The notes below the pieces were generated by a model. It made no database searches. It was not told the origin of the DNA and saw nothing but the letters and a program-made list of their open reading frames with translations. From VRUE01 sp963708115 (GTDB taxonomy: Bacteria > Actinomycetota > Thermoleophilia > Solirubrobacterales > 70-9), in assembly GCA_963708115.1 (NCBI GenBank), contig CAVPRX010000001.1, positions 1,240,001 through 1,304,000 of the forward strand: a stretch of DNA of 64,000 nt, in the 5' to 3' direction. This document shows positions 42,956 to 52,090 of this stretch, in pieces; position 1 is the stretch's first letter; each line of letters starts with the position of its first letter. The position numbers were made by a program, and so were the translations under genes.

Positions 42956-43993
42956 TTGGAGGATTCGCTCGCATCTCGGCCGGGGCGCCGACCGCGCCCG
43001 CCACGTCGTCCCGAACGACAGCAGATCCTGCTGCGGCGGGGGCTCGCCCTCGGGGCCGGCCTGCTGATCCTGATCCTGATCGTGCTCGGCGTGCGCGGCT
43101 GCCTCAGCGCCCGCAAGCACCGAGCCTTGAGCGACTACGCTCGCAACGTCACCCAGATCATCGACGAGACCGACCAGACCAGCAAGTCCTTCTTCGGCAA
43201 GCTCTCCGACCCCGGCAACCTCTCGGTGACCGAGTTCGTCGCCGAGGTCAACGCCGACCGCAGCGCGATGGACAACTACGTTGCGCGGGTCGACGGCCTC
43301 GATACCCCGGGCGACATGGGCAGCGCCCAGGACGCCTTGAAGCTCGTCTATGAGCTGCGTGGCGCGGCGATGACCGAAATCGCCGACAAAGTCAGCACCG
43401 CGCTGGGCGAAGCGGGCTCGAAGAAAGCGACCGAAATAATCGCCAAGCAGATGAACGTGCTGGCGGCCAGCGACGTCGTCTACGCGTCGGTGGCACGACC
43501 TGAGATCGACGGGGTGCTGGCCGACAACGGCATCGAAGGCGACGACGTGCCGAGGAGCGAATTCGTCCCCGAAGGCTCGACCTGGCTGGAAGAAAGCGCC
43601 GTCAGCACGGCGCTCGCCTCGGTCAGCGGCGCCGCCACGGGAGAAACGGAAGGCGTCCACGGCCTCGGCCTGATCGGGGTCAGCATCAACGGGACCGAAC
43701 TGACGCCGGAAGGAAGCACCGCGGTGAGTGCGGAAGAAACGCCCGAAGTCGAAGTGACGGTGCAAAACCAGGGCGAATCGACCGAGAACGGCATCACCGT
43801 CTCGGTCACGGCCAACGGCAACACCTTGACCGGCACCATCAGCAGCATCGAAGCCGGGGCCGAAGAAACGGCGACCATCCCCCTCACCCCCGCCCCGGAA
43901 GGCGAAGTGACGCTGGAAGTCGAAGCGGAACCGGTGCCTGGGGAGGAAGTGTCGGAAAACAATGAAGCCAGCTACACGGTCGTGTTCGAATGA
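42956..43993 (+). CDS. Membrane-anchored secreted protein with CARDB-like C-terminal domain
   Basis: The protein has 345 residues from TTG 42956 (the start is uncertain; no better codon is seen). A basic N-terminus and one helix (GLALGAGLLILILIVLGVRG) are followed by a helical region (about 50-215). A beta-rich C-terminal domain has EVEVTVQNQGESTENGITVS, TANGNTLTGTISSIEAGAEE and TATIPLTPAPEGEVTLEVEA, which resembles a CARDB domain. The outer part is very acidic. The function is unknown. It is divergent from the kinase at 41983, and a hairpin element begins 3 bp after its stop. Confidence 0.75.
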   Translation: MEDSLASRPGRRPRPPRRPERQQILLRRGLALGAGLLILILIVLGVRGCLSARKHRALSDYARNVTQIIDETDQTSKSFFGKLSDPGNLSVTEFVAEVNADRSAMDNYVARVDGLDTPGDMGSAQDALKLVYELRGAAMTEIADKVSTALGEAGSKKATEIIAKQMNVLAASDVVYASVARPEIDGVLADNGIEGDDVPRSEFVPEGSTWLEESAVSTALASVSGAATGETEGVHGLGLIGVSINGTELTPEGSTAVSAEETPEVEVTVQNQGESTENGITVSVTANGNTLTGTISSIEAGAEETATIPLTPAPEGEVTLEVEAEPVPGEEVSENNEASYTVVFE

Positions 43994-43995
43994 GA

Positions 43996-44127
43996 CGCGG
44001 TGGGGACGGTTCCGCTGGAGCCCAGGTTCGCTTCGCTGCGCTTCGCTCACTATGTTTGACCGCTTCGCGGTTTGAATCACTCTGCGGAGCCGCTTTGCGA
44101 GGCTCCATCGGAACCGTCCCCACCGCG
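43996..44127 (+). repeat. Intergenic hairpin element, copy 1 (132 bp)
   Basis: Arms 43996-44022 and 44101-44127 pair over 27 bp with one mismatch. The core has GGTTCGCTTCGCT, then CTCACTATGTTTGACCGCTT and CACTCTGCGGAGCCGCTT. Core similarity to copies at 57739 and 59131 is high, while the arm sequence differs. It lies 3 bp after a stop codon and 62 bp before pheA. Confidence 0.8.
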
Positions 44128-44189
44128 CTAGTCGCGTACCCACCGGCTTCGAGCGCGTTGCTCGCGAGCCCTTAGCCTCCCCGCATCTA

Positions 44190-45026
44190 GTGAAGATTTC
44201 GTTTCTCGGGCCCGCCGGAACCTTCACGGAAGATGCCTTGCGGGAGGCTACCCCCGCGGGTGTAGAGGTGGAGGCGATGCGGACCGCGACGGTCCACGAC
44301 GCGATTGTGGCGGTTGAGCGGGGCGAGGCTGAGCGGGCTCTGGTGCCGTTCGAGAACTCGATCGAGGGGTCGGTGCGGAGCACGCTGGACACGCTTGCCT
44401 TCGACACCGAGGCGGTGACGATCGTCGGCGAGTACGACTTTCGCGTCCACGCTCACCTGATCACTCGCGAGGGAGTCGAGCTGGAGCAGGTCGCGGCCGT
44501 CCTCTCCCATCCACAGCCGCTCGCGCAGTGCGCCGGCTTCCTGCGGGCGAATCTGCCCGGGGTAGAACGGCGCAGCGTCAGCAGCACCGCCGAGGCCGTG
44601 CGGATGGTCGGCGAGTCGGTGCGGCCCTGGGCGGCGATCGGCGCTCGCGCCGCCGCCGACCTCTACGGCTGCACCGTCCTGCGCGAAGGGATCGAGGACG
44701 AGGACGACAACGTCACCCGCTTCGTCTGGATCGCGGCAAGCGGGACCGAGGTGGAAGGTCGCGGGCCGTCGCGCACCTCGCTGGTCTTCTCCGAGCTCGG
44801 CGAGGATCACCCCGGAGCGCTGGTCGATGCGCTCCGGGAGTTCTCCAGCCGCGGGATCAACCTGAGCCGGATCGAGTCGCGCCCGGCACGCCAGGGCCTG
44901 GGCCGCTACATGTTCTTCTGCGATCTCGAAGGGGCGGCGGACGACAGGCCCATCGCCGAGGCCTTGGAGGCGCTGAGAGCGAAGGCCGAGAGCGTGCGGA
45001 TCCTGGGCTCGTACCCGATCGGTTAG
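44190..45026 (+). CDS. pheA: Prephenate dehydratase
   Basis: The enzyme converts prephenate to phenylpyruvate in phenylalanine synthesis. GTG 44190 gives 278 residues. The catalytic domain contains ISFLGPAGTFTEDALREATP, RALVPFENSIEGSVRSTLDT and the TRF-like segment NVTRFVWIAASG. The C-terminal ACT domain (SLVFSELGEDHPGALVDALR, then INLSRIESRPARQGLGRYMF) binds phenylalanine for feedback control. It is a monofunctional type of normal size. The hairpin element precedes it. The HNH gene follows 28 bp later. Confidence 0.95.
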   Translation: MKISFLGPAGTFTEDALREATPAGVEVEAMRTATVHDAIVAVERGEAERALVPFENSIEGSVRSTLDTLAFDTEAVTIVGEYDFRVHAHLITREGVELEQVAAVLSHPQPLAQCAGFLRANLPGVERRSVSSTAEAVRMVGESVRPWAAIGARAAADLYGCTVLREGIEDEDDNVTRFVWIAASGTEVEGRGPSRTSLVFSELGEDHPGALVDALREFSSRGINLSRIESRPARQGLGRYMFFCDLEGAADDRPIAEALEALRAKAESVRILGSYPIG

Positions 45027-45053
45027 AGCGCCTGCGTAGAATTCCCGAGCAAG

Positions 45054-45560
45054 ATGGCACGCGTCCTTGTTTTGAATGCGACGTATGAGCCGATCAACGT
45101 ATGCACGTTGAGACGCGCTGCTGTCCTGCTCTTGAAGGAGAAAGCCGAGCTGCTGGAGCGGCGCGAGGGGGCGATCCACTCCGAGCACATGACGATGGAG
45201 CGGCCCGACGTGATCCGGCTGGTCAGCTACGTGCGGGTGCCGCGCGAGGCGCACAGGCGCAAGATCACCCGGCGCGCCGTGCTTGCCCGCGACGCCTGGA
45301 CCTGCCAGTACTGCGGCTCGACCAAATCCGGGCTGACGGTCGATCACGTCATCCCCCGCAGTCGCGGCGGCAAATCGGTCTGGGGAAACATCGTCGCGGC
45401 ATGCGCCAGCTGCAACCGGCGCAAGGGCAACCGCCTACCCCATGAGATTCAGATGCACCCGAAGAAGTCGCCAAAGGCCCCGGGCCCCAGCATCTTCATC
45501 CAGGTAGCCAGCCCCAACATCCCCCCGGCCTGGCAGCAGTACTTACCGGTCGCCGCCTGA
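45054..45560 (+). CDS. HNH endonuclease
   Basis: In this 168-residue protein an N-terminal part (VLVLNATYEPINVCTLRRAA) is followed by the HNH module: RRAVLARDAWTCQYCGSTKS (first CxxC), GLTVDHVIPRSRGGKSVWGN (DH and N) and IVAACASCNRRKGNRLPHE (second CxxC). The zinc-linked HNH fold is complete. This compact family is found in many actinobacteria and its cellular role is not established. Its 3' end overlaps the convergent RES gene by 18 bp. Confidence 0.9.
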   Translation: MARVLVLNATYEPINVCTLRRAAVLLLKEKAELLERREGAIHSEHMTMERPDVIRLVSYVRVPREAHRRKITRRAVLARDAWTCQYCGSTKSGLTVDHVIPRSRGGKSVWGNIVAACASCNRRKGNRLPHEIQMHPKKSPKAPGPSIFIQVASPNIPPAWQQYLPVAA

Positions 45561-46172
45561 TCGGCGGCGGGTGTGAGCGGCTGCGCGAAATTTCTCGTAG
45601 GGCATGTGCCTTTCGCCTCTGTGGCGCACTCGCTCCACGATTCCTTCAGGCGGTGCTCCAACCGCGATCTTCATCGCTGGAATTGACGATGCCAGAAGTG
45701 GCTTCAGCTTCCAAGTTGCGGCGATTCTCGGTCCGAACAGCGTCAAATTGTTACTGCCTGACAGCGCCGCAGAAGGCGCTACGACCCCCTGGAAGCCTCC
45801 TTCGCGAAGCCGTCTCCCCTCTTCTCGACAGCGGGAATGATCGTCGTCAATCAGGGCGTCGGGCGGAAAGCCCGACGCTTCGGCCTTCTCAAAGGTGCTG
45901 TAGTCGGCGATGCGCTGAACGTGCACTTCGGCAACCCACATCGGCATGCGTACAAGCTCGATCTCCTGCTCGGAGCGAAGTTCCTCTGTGCGAATCAACT
46001 CCGCCCATGCGCCGTCGACCGTCGTACTCAGATATTGAGTCGCTCCGTCGCCGACCCAGTGCCAACGACCTGGTTCTGAATTGGGGCGGACCCAGAAGGG
46101 CGTGTCGTAGTTCGAGTAGCGGAACGCCACTTCAGCGAACTGAGCGGGCCTCGGCTTTGGCTCACGAGCCAT
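45543..46172 (-). CDS. RES-domain toxin
   Basis: This 209-residue protein matches the RES toxin domain: AFRYSNYDTPFWVRPN (Arg), EPGRWHWVGDGATQYLSTTV (GRW...YLS), DGAWAELIRTEELR (Glu) and a Ser in the ALSGSNNLTLFG region. RES toxins such as MbcT degrade NAD+, so unrestrained activity stops growth. The gene follows its antitoxin with an 11-bp overlap, the antitoxin-first order of Xre-RES systems. The C-terminal 30 residues are unusually basic. Catalytic residues appear intact. Confidence 0.85.
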   Translation of the reverse strand: MAREPKPRPAQFAEVAFRYSNYDTPFWVRPNSEPGRWHWVGDGATQYLSTTVDGAWAELIRTEELRSEQEIELVRMPMWVAEVHVQRIADYSTFEKAEASGFPPDALIDDDHSRCREEGRRLREGGFQGVVAPSAALSGSNNLTLFGPRIAATWKLKPLLASSIPAMKIAVGAPPEGIVERVRHRGERHMPYEKFRAAAHTRRRSGGDR

Positions 46173-46881
46173 GCTGGGCCCGACCGCGGCGCGTGGCGAG
46201 GGTCAGTGCTCGCTCATATTCTGGATCTTCGAGGACGTCGATAGGCGCACGGCCGTCCAGGTCGGCTCGTTTTCTGTAGAACCAAGCGAGGACTCCCGGT
46301 GGCGTCCAAGCGCGCCAGAGCAACGCAACCAGGCGCGCGACAAGCTGAAGACGCCGAGACGGGCTCGACCCTTCATCTTTCGCCAAGCGCTGAATCTGTC
46401 TCTCACCAACGCCGACCAATTCACCCAGCTGCTTGCGCGTGACTCCCGGCAACTGCTTGTACAGCCCGTCGAGGAGTTCTTTGGCGCTTGATTCATTGCC
46501 GTCGGGCTGTCCGTCGAGCGCGTCGCGCACTATGTGCCGAACCGACTCCGCATGCACGACGAAGCTGTCGACGCTGTCTAGCGGTCGCTCTTCATCGAGC
46601 TCATTGAGGGCCTCCAGCCCATCAATGATGTGCCCGCGGATCTCGGCAAGAGCTTCGGGGTCGAGATCTGGTGGGACTTCCTTGTGGACCCGTGAGGACA
46701 GTCGTTGCGCTGTTTCTCTGAATCTCTCCACATAGGCCGAGTCGATGGGATGCTCGGGCGTTGCGCGCTCGGTAGTGGTCACAAGGTCATTGTGAAGAGC
46801 CGTCTGCCAGCGCTCGATCTCATCCTCCAGCCGCTCAAGTTGCTCTCGGTCAGGGTTAGAAAGAAGGTCGGGCATGGTCAT
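46162..46881 (-). CDS. Xre/MbcA-type antitoxin with long N-terminal extension
   Basis: This 239-residue protein starts at ATG 46881 (ATG 46875 is also possible). The C-terminal 95 residues are an Xre helix-turn-helix (LPGVTRKQLGELVGVGERQI) plus an MbcA/ParS/Xre toxin-binding domain (GVLAWFYRKRADLDGRAPID, VLEDPEYERALTLA). About 130 N-terminal residues are mostly alpha-helical and charged, with no known domain, and are absent from typical antitoxins of this class (about 110-150 residues). It should block the RES protein and repress its own promoter. The inverted repeat at 46899-46930 fits as operator. Confidence 0.82.
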   Translation of the reverse strand: MTMPDLLSNPDREQLERLEDEIERWQTALHNDLVTTTERATPEHPIDSAYVERFRETAQRLSSRVHKEVPPDLDPEALAEIRGHIIDGLEALNELDEERPLDSVDSFVVHAESVRHIVRDALDGQPDGNESSAKELLDGLYKQLPGVTRKQLGELVGVGERQIQRLAKDEGSSPSRRLQLVARLVALLWRAWTPPGVLAWFYRKRADLDGRAPIDVLEDPEYERALTLATRRGRAQHGS

Positions 46882-46898
46882 CTCCCGGTCTTTACACG

Positions 46899-46930
46899 TA
46901 TGTCGGGCTCATGTCGCACTATCCGACATA
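46899..46930. promoter_or_regulatory. Inverted repeat upstream of the toxin-antitoxin pair
   Basis: TATGTCGG (46899-46906) and CCGACATA (46923-46930) are exact inverted repeats 16 bp apart, with a further ATGTCGC between them. They lie 18 bp upstream of the antitoxin start, where an autoregulatory operator of an Xre antitoxin would be. Confidence 0.55.
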
Positions 46931-46959
46931 GTAGCGACAGGGGCCACAGCGGGCAAGCG

Positions 46960-49470
46960 CTACTCGCTGAGCTCGTCCTGCTGGGGCGTATCGCCGTTGG
47001 TCGCCGGCGCCTCGCTGGACTCGACCACGAGGGCGACGGCGCTGATCCGGTCGTCGTCCTTGATGTTCATCACCTTCACCCCCTGCGTGGGCCTGCCCAT
47101 CAGCGAGATCCCGCTTGCCGAGGTCCGCTGGACCATGCCGAGCTGGGAGATGAACAGCAGCTCCTGGTGCTCACGCACGATCAGGGCACCGGCCAGGCCG
47201 CCCTTCTTCTCGGTCAGCTTGGCGGTCTGGACGCCTTTCGTGCCGCGGCCCTTGCGCGGGTATTCGGCGATCGAGGTGCGCTTGCCGTAGCCGTTCTCGG
47301 TGACGACGAAGAGCTCGGTGTCGTCGCGAGCGACGTCCATCGCCAGCACCCGGTTCGCCTCGCCGCCGACCTTGGCGCTCACGTTCATCCCTTTCACGCC
47401 GGAGGTGTCGCGTCCCATCGGCCGTGCCTCGCCCTCGGAGAAGCGCACGGCGTGGGCTGACTTGGAGACCATCAGGATGTCGTCTTCGCCTGAGGTCAGC
47501 CGCACCTGCACCAGCTCGTCGCCGTCGCGCACCTTGATCGCGATGATGCCGTCGGCGCGGATCGGCGTGTTGTAGGCGAGGAACTCGGTTTTCTTGAACT
47601 GACCCTTGGCGGTCGCGAAGGCCAAGTACTTGTTCTCTTTGAAGTCCCGGGTCGGGATCACCGCCATCACCTTCTCGCCGTCACGCAGAGGCAGGAGGTT
47701 GACCAGCGCGCTCCCTTTCGCCGTGCGCGACCCCTCCGGCAGCTCGTAGACCTTGAGCCGGTAGACCTTGCCCTTATTGGTGAAGAAGAGCAGGTAGTCG
47801 TGGGTCGAGCAGATGTGGAGGTGGGCGATGTAGTCGTCCTCCTTCATGTTCATCCCCATCACCCCGACGCCGCCGCGGTGCTGCTGGCGGTAGGTGGCCA
47901 GCGGCAGGCGCTTGACGTAGCCGGAGGCGGTCAGCGAGATGACCATCTGCTGGTCGGCGATCATGTCCTCGATCCCGACGTCGCCCTCGAAGTGAGCGAG
48001 TTCGGTGCGCCGCTCGTCGCCGTAGGACTCGACGATCTCGGCAAGCTCTTCCTTGACGAGCGCCATCACCTTCGCCTCGTCGCCGAGGATCGCCCGCAGT
48101 TCGCCGATGCGCTCCATCAAATCGGCATGCTCGGCGCGGACCTTGTCGGCCTCGAGCGCGGTGAGTCGCTGCAGGCGCATGTCGAGAATCGCCTGGGCCT
48201 GCTCACGCGAGAGCTCGAATTTGGTGATCAGGCCCTCGCGTGCCGCGTCTGGGTCGGACGAGCCGCGAATCAGCGCGATCACCGCATCGAGGTTGTCGAG
48301 CGCGACCAACAGCCCCTCGAGGATGTGGGCGCGAGCCTCGGCGCGACGCAGTTCGTACTGGGTGCGCCGGGTGACGACCTCACGCTGGTGGTCCACGTAG
48401 TGGTGGATCAGCTCCCGCAGGCTCAGCGTCTTCGGCACTCCGTCGACCAGCGCGACCATGTTGGCGCCGAAGGTCGTCTGCATCGCGGTTTTCTTGTAGA
48501 GGTTGTTCAGCACCACCTTGGCGGGAGGCCCGCCGCGCTTGAGCTCGATCACCAGCCGCATTCCGGAGCCGTCCGACTCGTCGCGGAGGTCTGAGATCCC
48601 CTCGAGTTTCTTGTCGCGAACGAGGTCGGCGATCTTCGTGACCAGGCCACCGTCGCCGAGCTTCTTGACCGTGAAGGGCAACTCGGTGACGACGATCGCC
48701 TCCTTGCCTCCCTTGAGCGGCTCGACGTGAGCGCGGGCGCGGACCTTGATGCTGCCGCGGCCGGAGGCGTAGGCGTCCCGGATGCCCTCGCGGCTCATGA
48801 TGCCGCCGCCGGGGAAGTCGGGACCCTTGACGTGCTCCATCAGGCCGGCGAGGTCGACCTCGGGGTCGTCGATGTAGGCGGCGACCGCGGCGGCGACCTC
48901 ACGCAAGTTGTGCGGCGGGATGTTGGTTGCCATCCCGACCGCGATCCCCGACGTGCCGTTGACCAGCAGGTTCGGGAAGCGGGCCGGCAGCACCAGCGGC
49001 TCCTGGGTCGATTCGTCGTAGTTGGGGCCGAAGTCGACCGTGTCGGCGTCGATGTCGCGCAGCAGCTCGGTCGCGAGCCGCGTCAGCCGCGCCTCGGTGT
49101 ACCTCATCGCCGCGGCCGGGTCGTCGTCGATCGACCCGAAGTTGCCCTGGCCGTCGACGAGCTGGTAGCGCAGGGAGAAGTCCTGCGCCATCCGTACCAG
49201 CGTGTCGTAGATAGCCGAGTCGCCGTGCGGGTGGTACTTGCCCATCACCTCGCCGACGATGAAGGCGCACTTGCGGTACGCCCGGGTGGGCTGCAGGCCG
49301 ACGTCGTGCATCGCGTAGAGCACTCGCCGGTGGACGGGCTTGAGGCCGTCGCGGGCATCGGGCAGCGCCCGACCCACGATCACGCTCATCGCGTAGTCGA
49401 GGTAGGACGAGCGCATCTCCTTCTCGAGCTCGCGCTCCTCGATGCGCCCGGTGAGAGCCTCGAGGGCCAT
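46960..49470 (-). CDS. gyrA: DNA gyrase subunit A
   Basis: Gyrase subunit A carries the DNA-cleaving activity of the enzyme that introduces negative supercoils. It has 836 residues from ATG 49470. The N-terminal winged helix has SYLDYAMSVIVGRALPDARD, the quinolone region KYHPHGDSAIYDTLVRMAQD, and the active-site Tyr AAMRYTEARLTRLATELLRD. The C-terminal beta-pinwheel has repeats and the GyrA-box-like YPRKGRGTKGVQTAKLTEK. The C-terminus is short and acidic. gyrB precedes it, with 33 bp between them, in the normal gyrB-gyrA order. Confidence 0.97.
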   Translation of the reverse strand: MALEALTGRIEERELEKEMRSSYLDYAMSVIVGRALPDARDGLKPVHRRVLYAMHDVGLQPTRAYRKCAFIVGEVMGKYHPHGDSAIYDTLVRMAQDFSLRYQLVDGQGNFGSIDDDPAAAMRYTEARLTRLATELLRDIDADTVDFGPNYDESTQEPLVLPARFPNLLVNGTSGIAVGMATNIPPHNLREVAAAVAAYIDDPEVDLAGLMEHVKGPDFPGGGIMSREGIRDAYASGRGSIKVRARAHVEPLKGGKEAIVVTELPFTVKKLGDGGLVTKIADLVRDKKLEGISDLRDESDGSGMRLVIELKRGGPPAKVVLNNLYKKTAMQTTFGANMVALVDGVPKTLSLRELIHHYVDHQREVVTRRTQYELRRAEARAHILEGLLVALDNLDAVIALIRGSSDPDAAREGLITKFELSREQAQAILDMRLQRLTALEADKVRAEHADLMERIGELRAILGDEAKVMALVKEELAEIVESYGDERRTELAHFEGDVGIEDMIADQQMVISLTASGYVKRLPLATYRQQHRGGVGVMGMNMKEDDYIAHLHICSTHDYLLFFTNKGKVYRLKVYELPEGSRTAKGSALVNLLPLRDGEKVMAVIPTRDFKENKYLAFATAKGQFKKTEFLAYNTPIRADGIIAIKVRDGDELVQVRLTSGEDDILMVSKSAHAVRFSEGEARPMGRDTSGVKGMNVSAKVGGEANRVLAMDVARDDTELFVVTENGYGKRTSIAEYPRKGRGTKGVQTAKLTEKKGGLAGALIVREHQELLFISQLGMVQRTSASGISLMGRPTQGVKVMNIKDDDRISAVALVVESSEAPATNGDTPQQDELSE

Positions 49471-49503
49471 CAGCCGGTCGCCCCACTGGATGAGTGGTTG
49501 GCT

Positions 49504-51954
49504 CTAGACGTCAAGGAAGCGAACCTCCTTCGCGTGCGCCTCGATGAACTCGCGCCGGGGCGCAACCTGATCCCCCATCAGCATCGAGAAGATCAGATCC
49601 GCCGCGGTGGCGTCTTCAAGCGTCACCCGGGCCAGGGTGCGGCTCGCGGGGTCCATCGTCGTCTCGCGCAGCTGGTCGGCGTTCATCTCGCCGAGTCCCT
49701 TGAAGCGGGTCAACTGGACGCCATGGCGGGCCAGCTCCAACACCGCTCCACGCAGTGCCTGGAAGGAGAGGGCGATGTTGCGTCGCTCGCCCAGCTGAAT
49801 CTCGAAAGGCGGCCGGCCGACCTGTTTGAGCAGCGCCTCGTGAACCTCGGTGAATTTGCGGTAGTCGAAGTGCGAGAAGAGCGCCGCCGGGAGACGGTGG
49901 GTCCGCGCCAGCCCGCTCTTGCGTTCGATCGCCTTGACGACCACCAGCTCGTCGGAGACCTCGATCACCTCGGTGTCGAAGGGCGCTCCCTCCAACGTCT
50001 TCTCACCGAGCAGCTTGGCTGCCGCAGAGACGCTGGACACACCCTCGTCGAGCAAGTTCGACTCCTCTAGGAAGCGGACCGTTTCGTGGCCGAACTCCGC
50101 CTGCAGGGAGGAGCCCCAGCCCTCGTACTCCTTCGAGCGCCGGACGTAAGCCTGCCAGCGGCTTGAAGTCAGCTTCTTCGCGTCGCCGCTTGCGTCGATC
50201 AGCTGGAAGTCCTCGAGTTTGTCGCGCAGCAACAGCTCCTCGAGTTCGGACTCGCGCTCGAGGTAGGTCTCCTGGTTGCCCTGCTTGACCCGGTAGAGAG
50301 GCGGTTTGGCGATGTAGACGTAGCCGGCGTCGATCAGCTCCGGCATCTGCCGGTAGAGGAAGGTGAGGACGAGGGTGCGGATGTGGGCGCCGTCGACGTC
50401 GGCGTCGGTCGCCATCACGATCTTGTGGTACCTCGCTTCCTCGATGTTGAACTCATCGTGGACGCCGGTGCCGATCGCCGTGATCAGCGCCTGGATCTCG
50501 TTGTTAGCCAGGACCTTGTCGATGCGGCTCTTCTCGACGTTGATGATCTTGCCTCGCAGCGGCAGCACCGCCTGGGTATTGCGGTCGCGCGCCTGCTTGG
50601 CCGAGCCACCCGCGGAGTCTCCCTCGACCACGAAGATCTCGGCCAGGCTCGGGTCCTTGACCGTGCAGTCGGCGAGCTTGCCCGGCAGGGTCGAGTTCTC
50701 CAGCGCCGACTTGCGGGTCAGGTCGCGTGCCTTGCGTGCCGCGGCGCGGGCCCTCGAAGCGTCGATCGACTTGCCGATCACCCGTCGCGCATCGGCAGGG
50801 TTCTCCTCGAAGTACTCGCCGAGCTTGCGGTTGACCGTCTCCTCGACCAGGCCGCGGATCGGCGGGTTGCCTAGTTTGGTCTTGGTCTGACCCTCGAACT
50901 GTGGGTCGTGCAACTTCACCGAGATCACCGCGGTCAAGCCCTCGCGCACGTCCTCGCCGGCGAGGTTGTCGTCCTTCTCTTTCAGCAGTCCTTTGTTGCG
51001 CGCGTAGGCATTCAGGGTGCGGGTCAGGGCGGCGCGGAAGCCGGAGAGGTGAGAGCCGCCCTCGTGGGTGTTGATGTTGTTGGCGAAGCTGAAGATCGAC
51101 TCCTGGTAGGAGGTGTTCCACTGCATCGCCACCTCGACCTGCCCCTCCTCTTTGTCGCCTTCGAAGAAGATCACCTTGCGGTGCACCTCGTCCTTGTTCT
51201 CGTTGAGGTGGCGGACGAAGTCCTCGATTCCCCCCTCGTACTGGAAGGTGACGCTGTTGGTCTGGCCGCGCTCGTCGACCAGCTCGATCTTCAAGCCGCG
51301 GGTGAGAAAAGCGGTCTCGCGAAGGCGGTCGGCCAGGGTCTGGAAGTCGAACTCGACTTCTTCGAAGATCTCCGGGTCGGGCTGGAAGGTCAGGGTCGTG
51401 CCGGTCTCGCTCGCCGTCGCGCCCGCCGTCAGCGGGTTCTGAGGCTTGCCACGCTCGTAGTCCTGGCTCCAGACGCTGCCGCCACGGCTGATCTCCAGAT
51501 GGAGCCGTGACGAGAGTGCGTTGACGACCGAGACGCCGACGCCGTGGAGACCCCCGGAGACTTTGTAGCCACCGCCGTCGCCGAACTTGCCGCCGGCGTG
51601 CAGCGTCGTCAGCACGACCTCGGCTGCAGGTCGCTTCTCTTTCTTCAGTTCTTCGACAGGGATGCCGCGGCCATCGTCGGAGACGGTGCAGCTGTCATCC
51701 GGGTGGAGAACGACGCGGACCGCGCTGCAGTGCCCGGCGAGTGCCTCGTCGACCGAGTTGTCCACCACCTCGTAGACGAGATGGTGGAGTCCGCGCGGTC
51801 CGGTCGAGCCGATGTACATACCCGGCCGCTTGCGGACCGCTTCCAGGCCCTCGAGGACGGTGATGTCCTTGGCGCCGTAGGAGTCGTCTTTTTTCGCCGC
51901 AGCGCCAGCGGCGCTCTCATTCGTATCGGGCAACTGGTCCTTTCCGCGTCTCAC
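49504..51954 (-). CDS. gyrB: DNA gyrase subunit B
   Basis: The frame is open to 52053, but the first 30 residues do not look like gyrase. GTG at 51954 (VRRGKDQLPDTNESAAG) or TTG at 51933 are likelier starts. The GHKL ATPase has LVYEVVDNSVDEALAGHCSA (N-box), VSDDGRGIPVEELKKEKRPA and GGLHGVGVSVVNALSSRLHL. The TOPRIM domain has EGDSAGGSAKQARDRNTQA and TDADVDGAHIRTLVLTFLYR. It couples ATP hydrolysis to strand passage with GyrA. The protein is longer than average because of inserts such as the acidic loop with the motif RESELEELLLRDKLED. Confidence 0.95.
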   Translation of the reverse strand: MRRGKDQLPDTNESAAGAAAKKDDSYGAKDITVLEGLEAVRKRPGMYIGSTGPRGLHHLVYEVVDNSVDEALAGHCSAVRVVLHPDDSCTVSDDGRGIPVEELKKEKRPAAEVVLTTLHAGGKFGDGGGYKVSGGLHGVGVSVVNALSSRLHLEISRGGSVWSQDYERGKPQNPLTAGATASETGTTLTFQPDPEIFEEVEFDFQTLADRLRETAFLTRGLKIELVDERGQTNSVTFQYEGGIEDFVRHLNENKDEVHRKVIFFEGDKEEGQVEVAMQWNTSYQESIFSFANNINTHEGGSHLSGFRAALTRTLNAYARNKGLLKEKDDNLAGEDVREGLTAVISVKLHDPQFEGQTKTKLGNPPIRGLVEETVNRKLGEYFEENPADARRVIGKSIDASRARAAARKARDLTRKSALENSTLPGKLADCTVKDPSLAEIFVVEGDSAGGSAKQARDRNTQAVLPLRGKIINVEKSRIDKVLANNEIQALITAIGTGVHDEFNIEEARYHKIVMATDADVDGAHIRTLVLTFLYRQMPELIDAGYVYIAKPPLYRVKQGNQETYLERESELEELLLRDKLEDFQLIDASGDAKKLTSSRWQAYVRRSKEYEGWGSSLQAEFGHETVRFLEESNLLDEGVSSVSAAAKLLGEKTLEGAPFDTEVIEVSDELVVVKAIERKSGLARTHRLPAALFSHFDYRKFTEVHEALLKQVGRPPFEIQLGERRNIALSFQALRGAVLELARHGVQLTRFKGLGEMNADQLRETTMDPASRTLARVTLEDATAADLIFSMLMGDQVAPRREFIEAHAKEVRFLDV

Positions 51955-52090
51955 AGAAAACCCCGACCGCCTGGCACTCTCCGCGCGCCTGGTCGGGGCG
52001 AAATTCGAGTTGACATAAGGATACCAGTTCAAGCCCCTGGAACGCCTGCACACAAATAAAAAAAGCCCTGCAAATCACGGTAAAATGTGG
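51955..52090. other. gyrB upstream region
   Basis: A 136-bp stretch upstream of gyrB with an unusually AT-rich patch at about 52055-52085 (AAATAAAAAAAG). It probably holds the gyrB promoter (TTGAAC near 52032 could be a -35 box read leftwards) and perhaps the terminator of the dciA-like gene. The AT-rich patch could also act as an unwinding element, but no DnaA-box array is visible. Confidence 0.3.
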
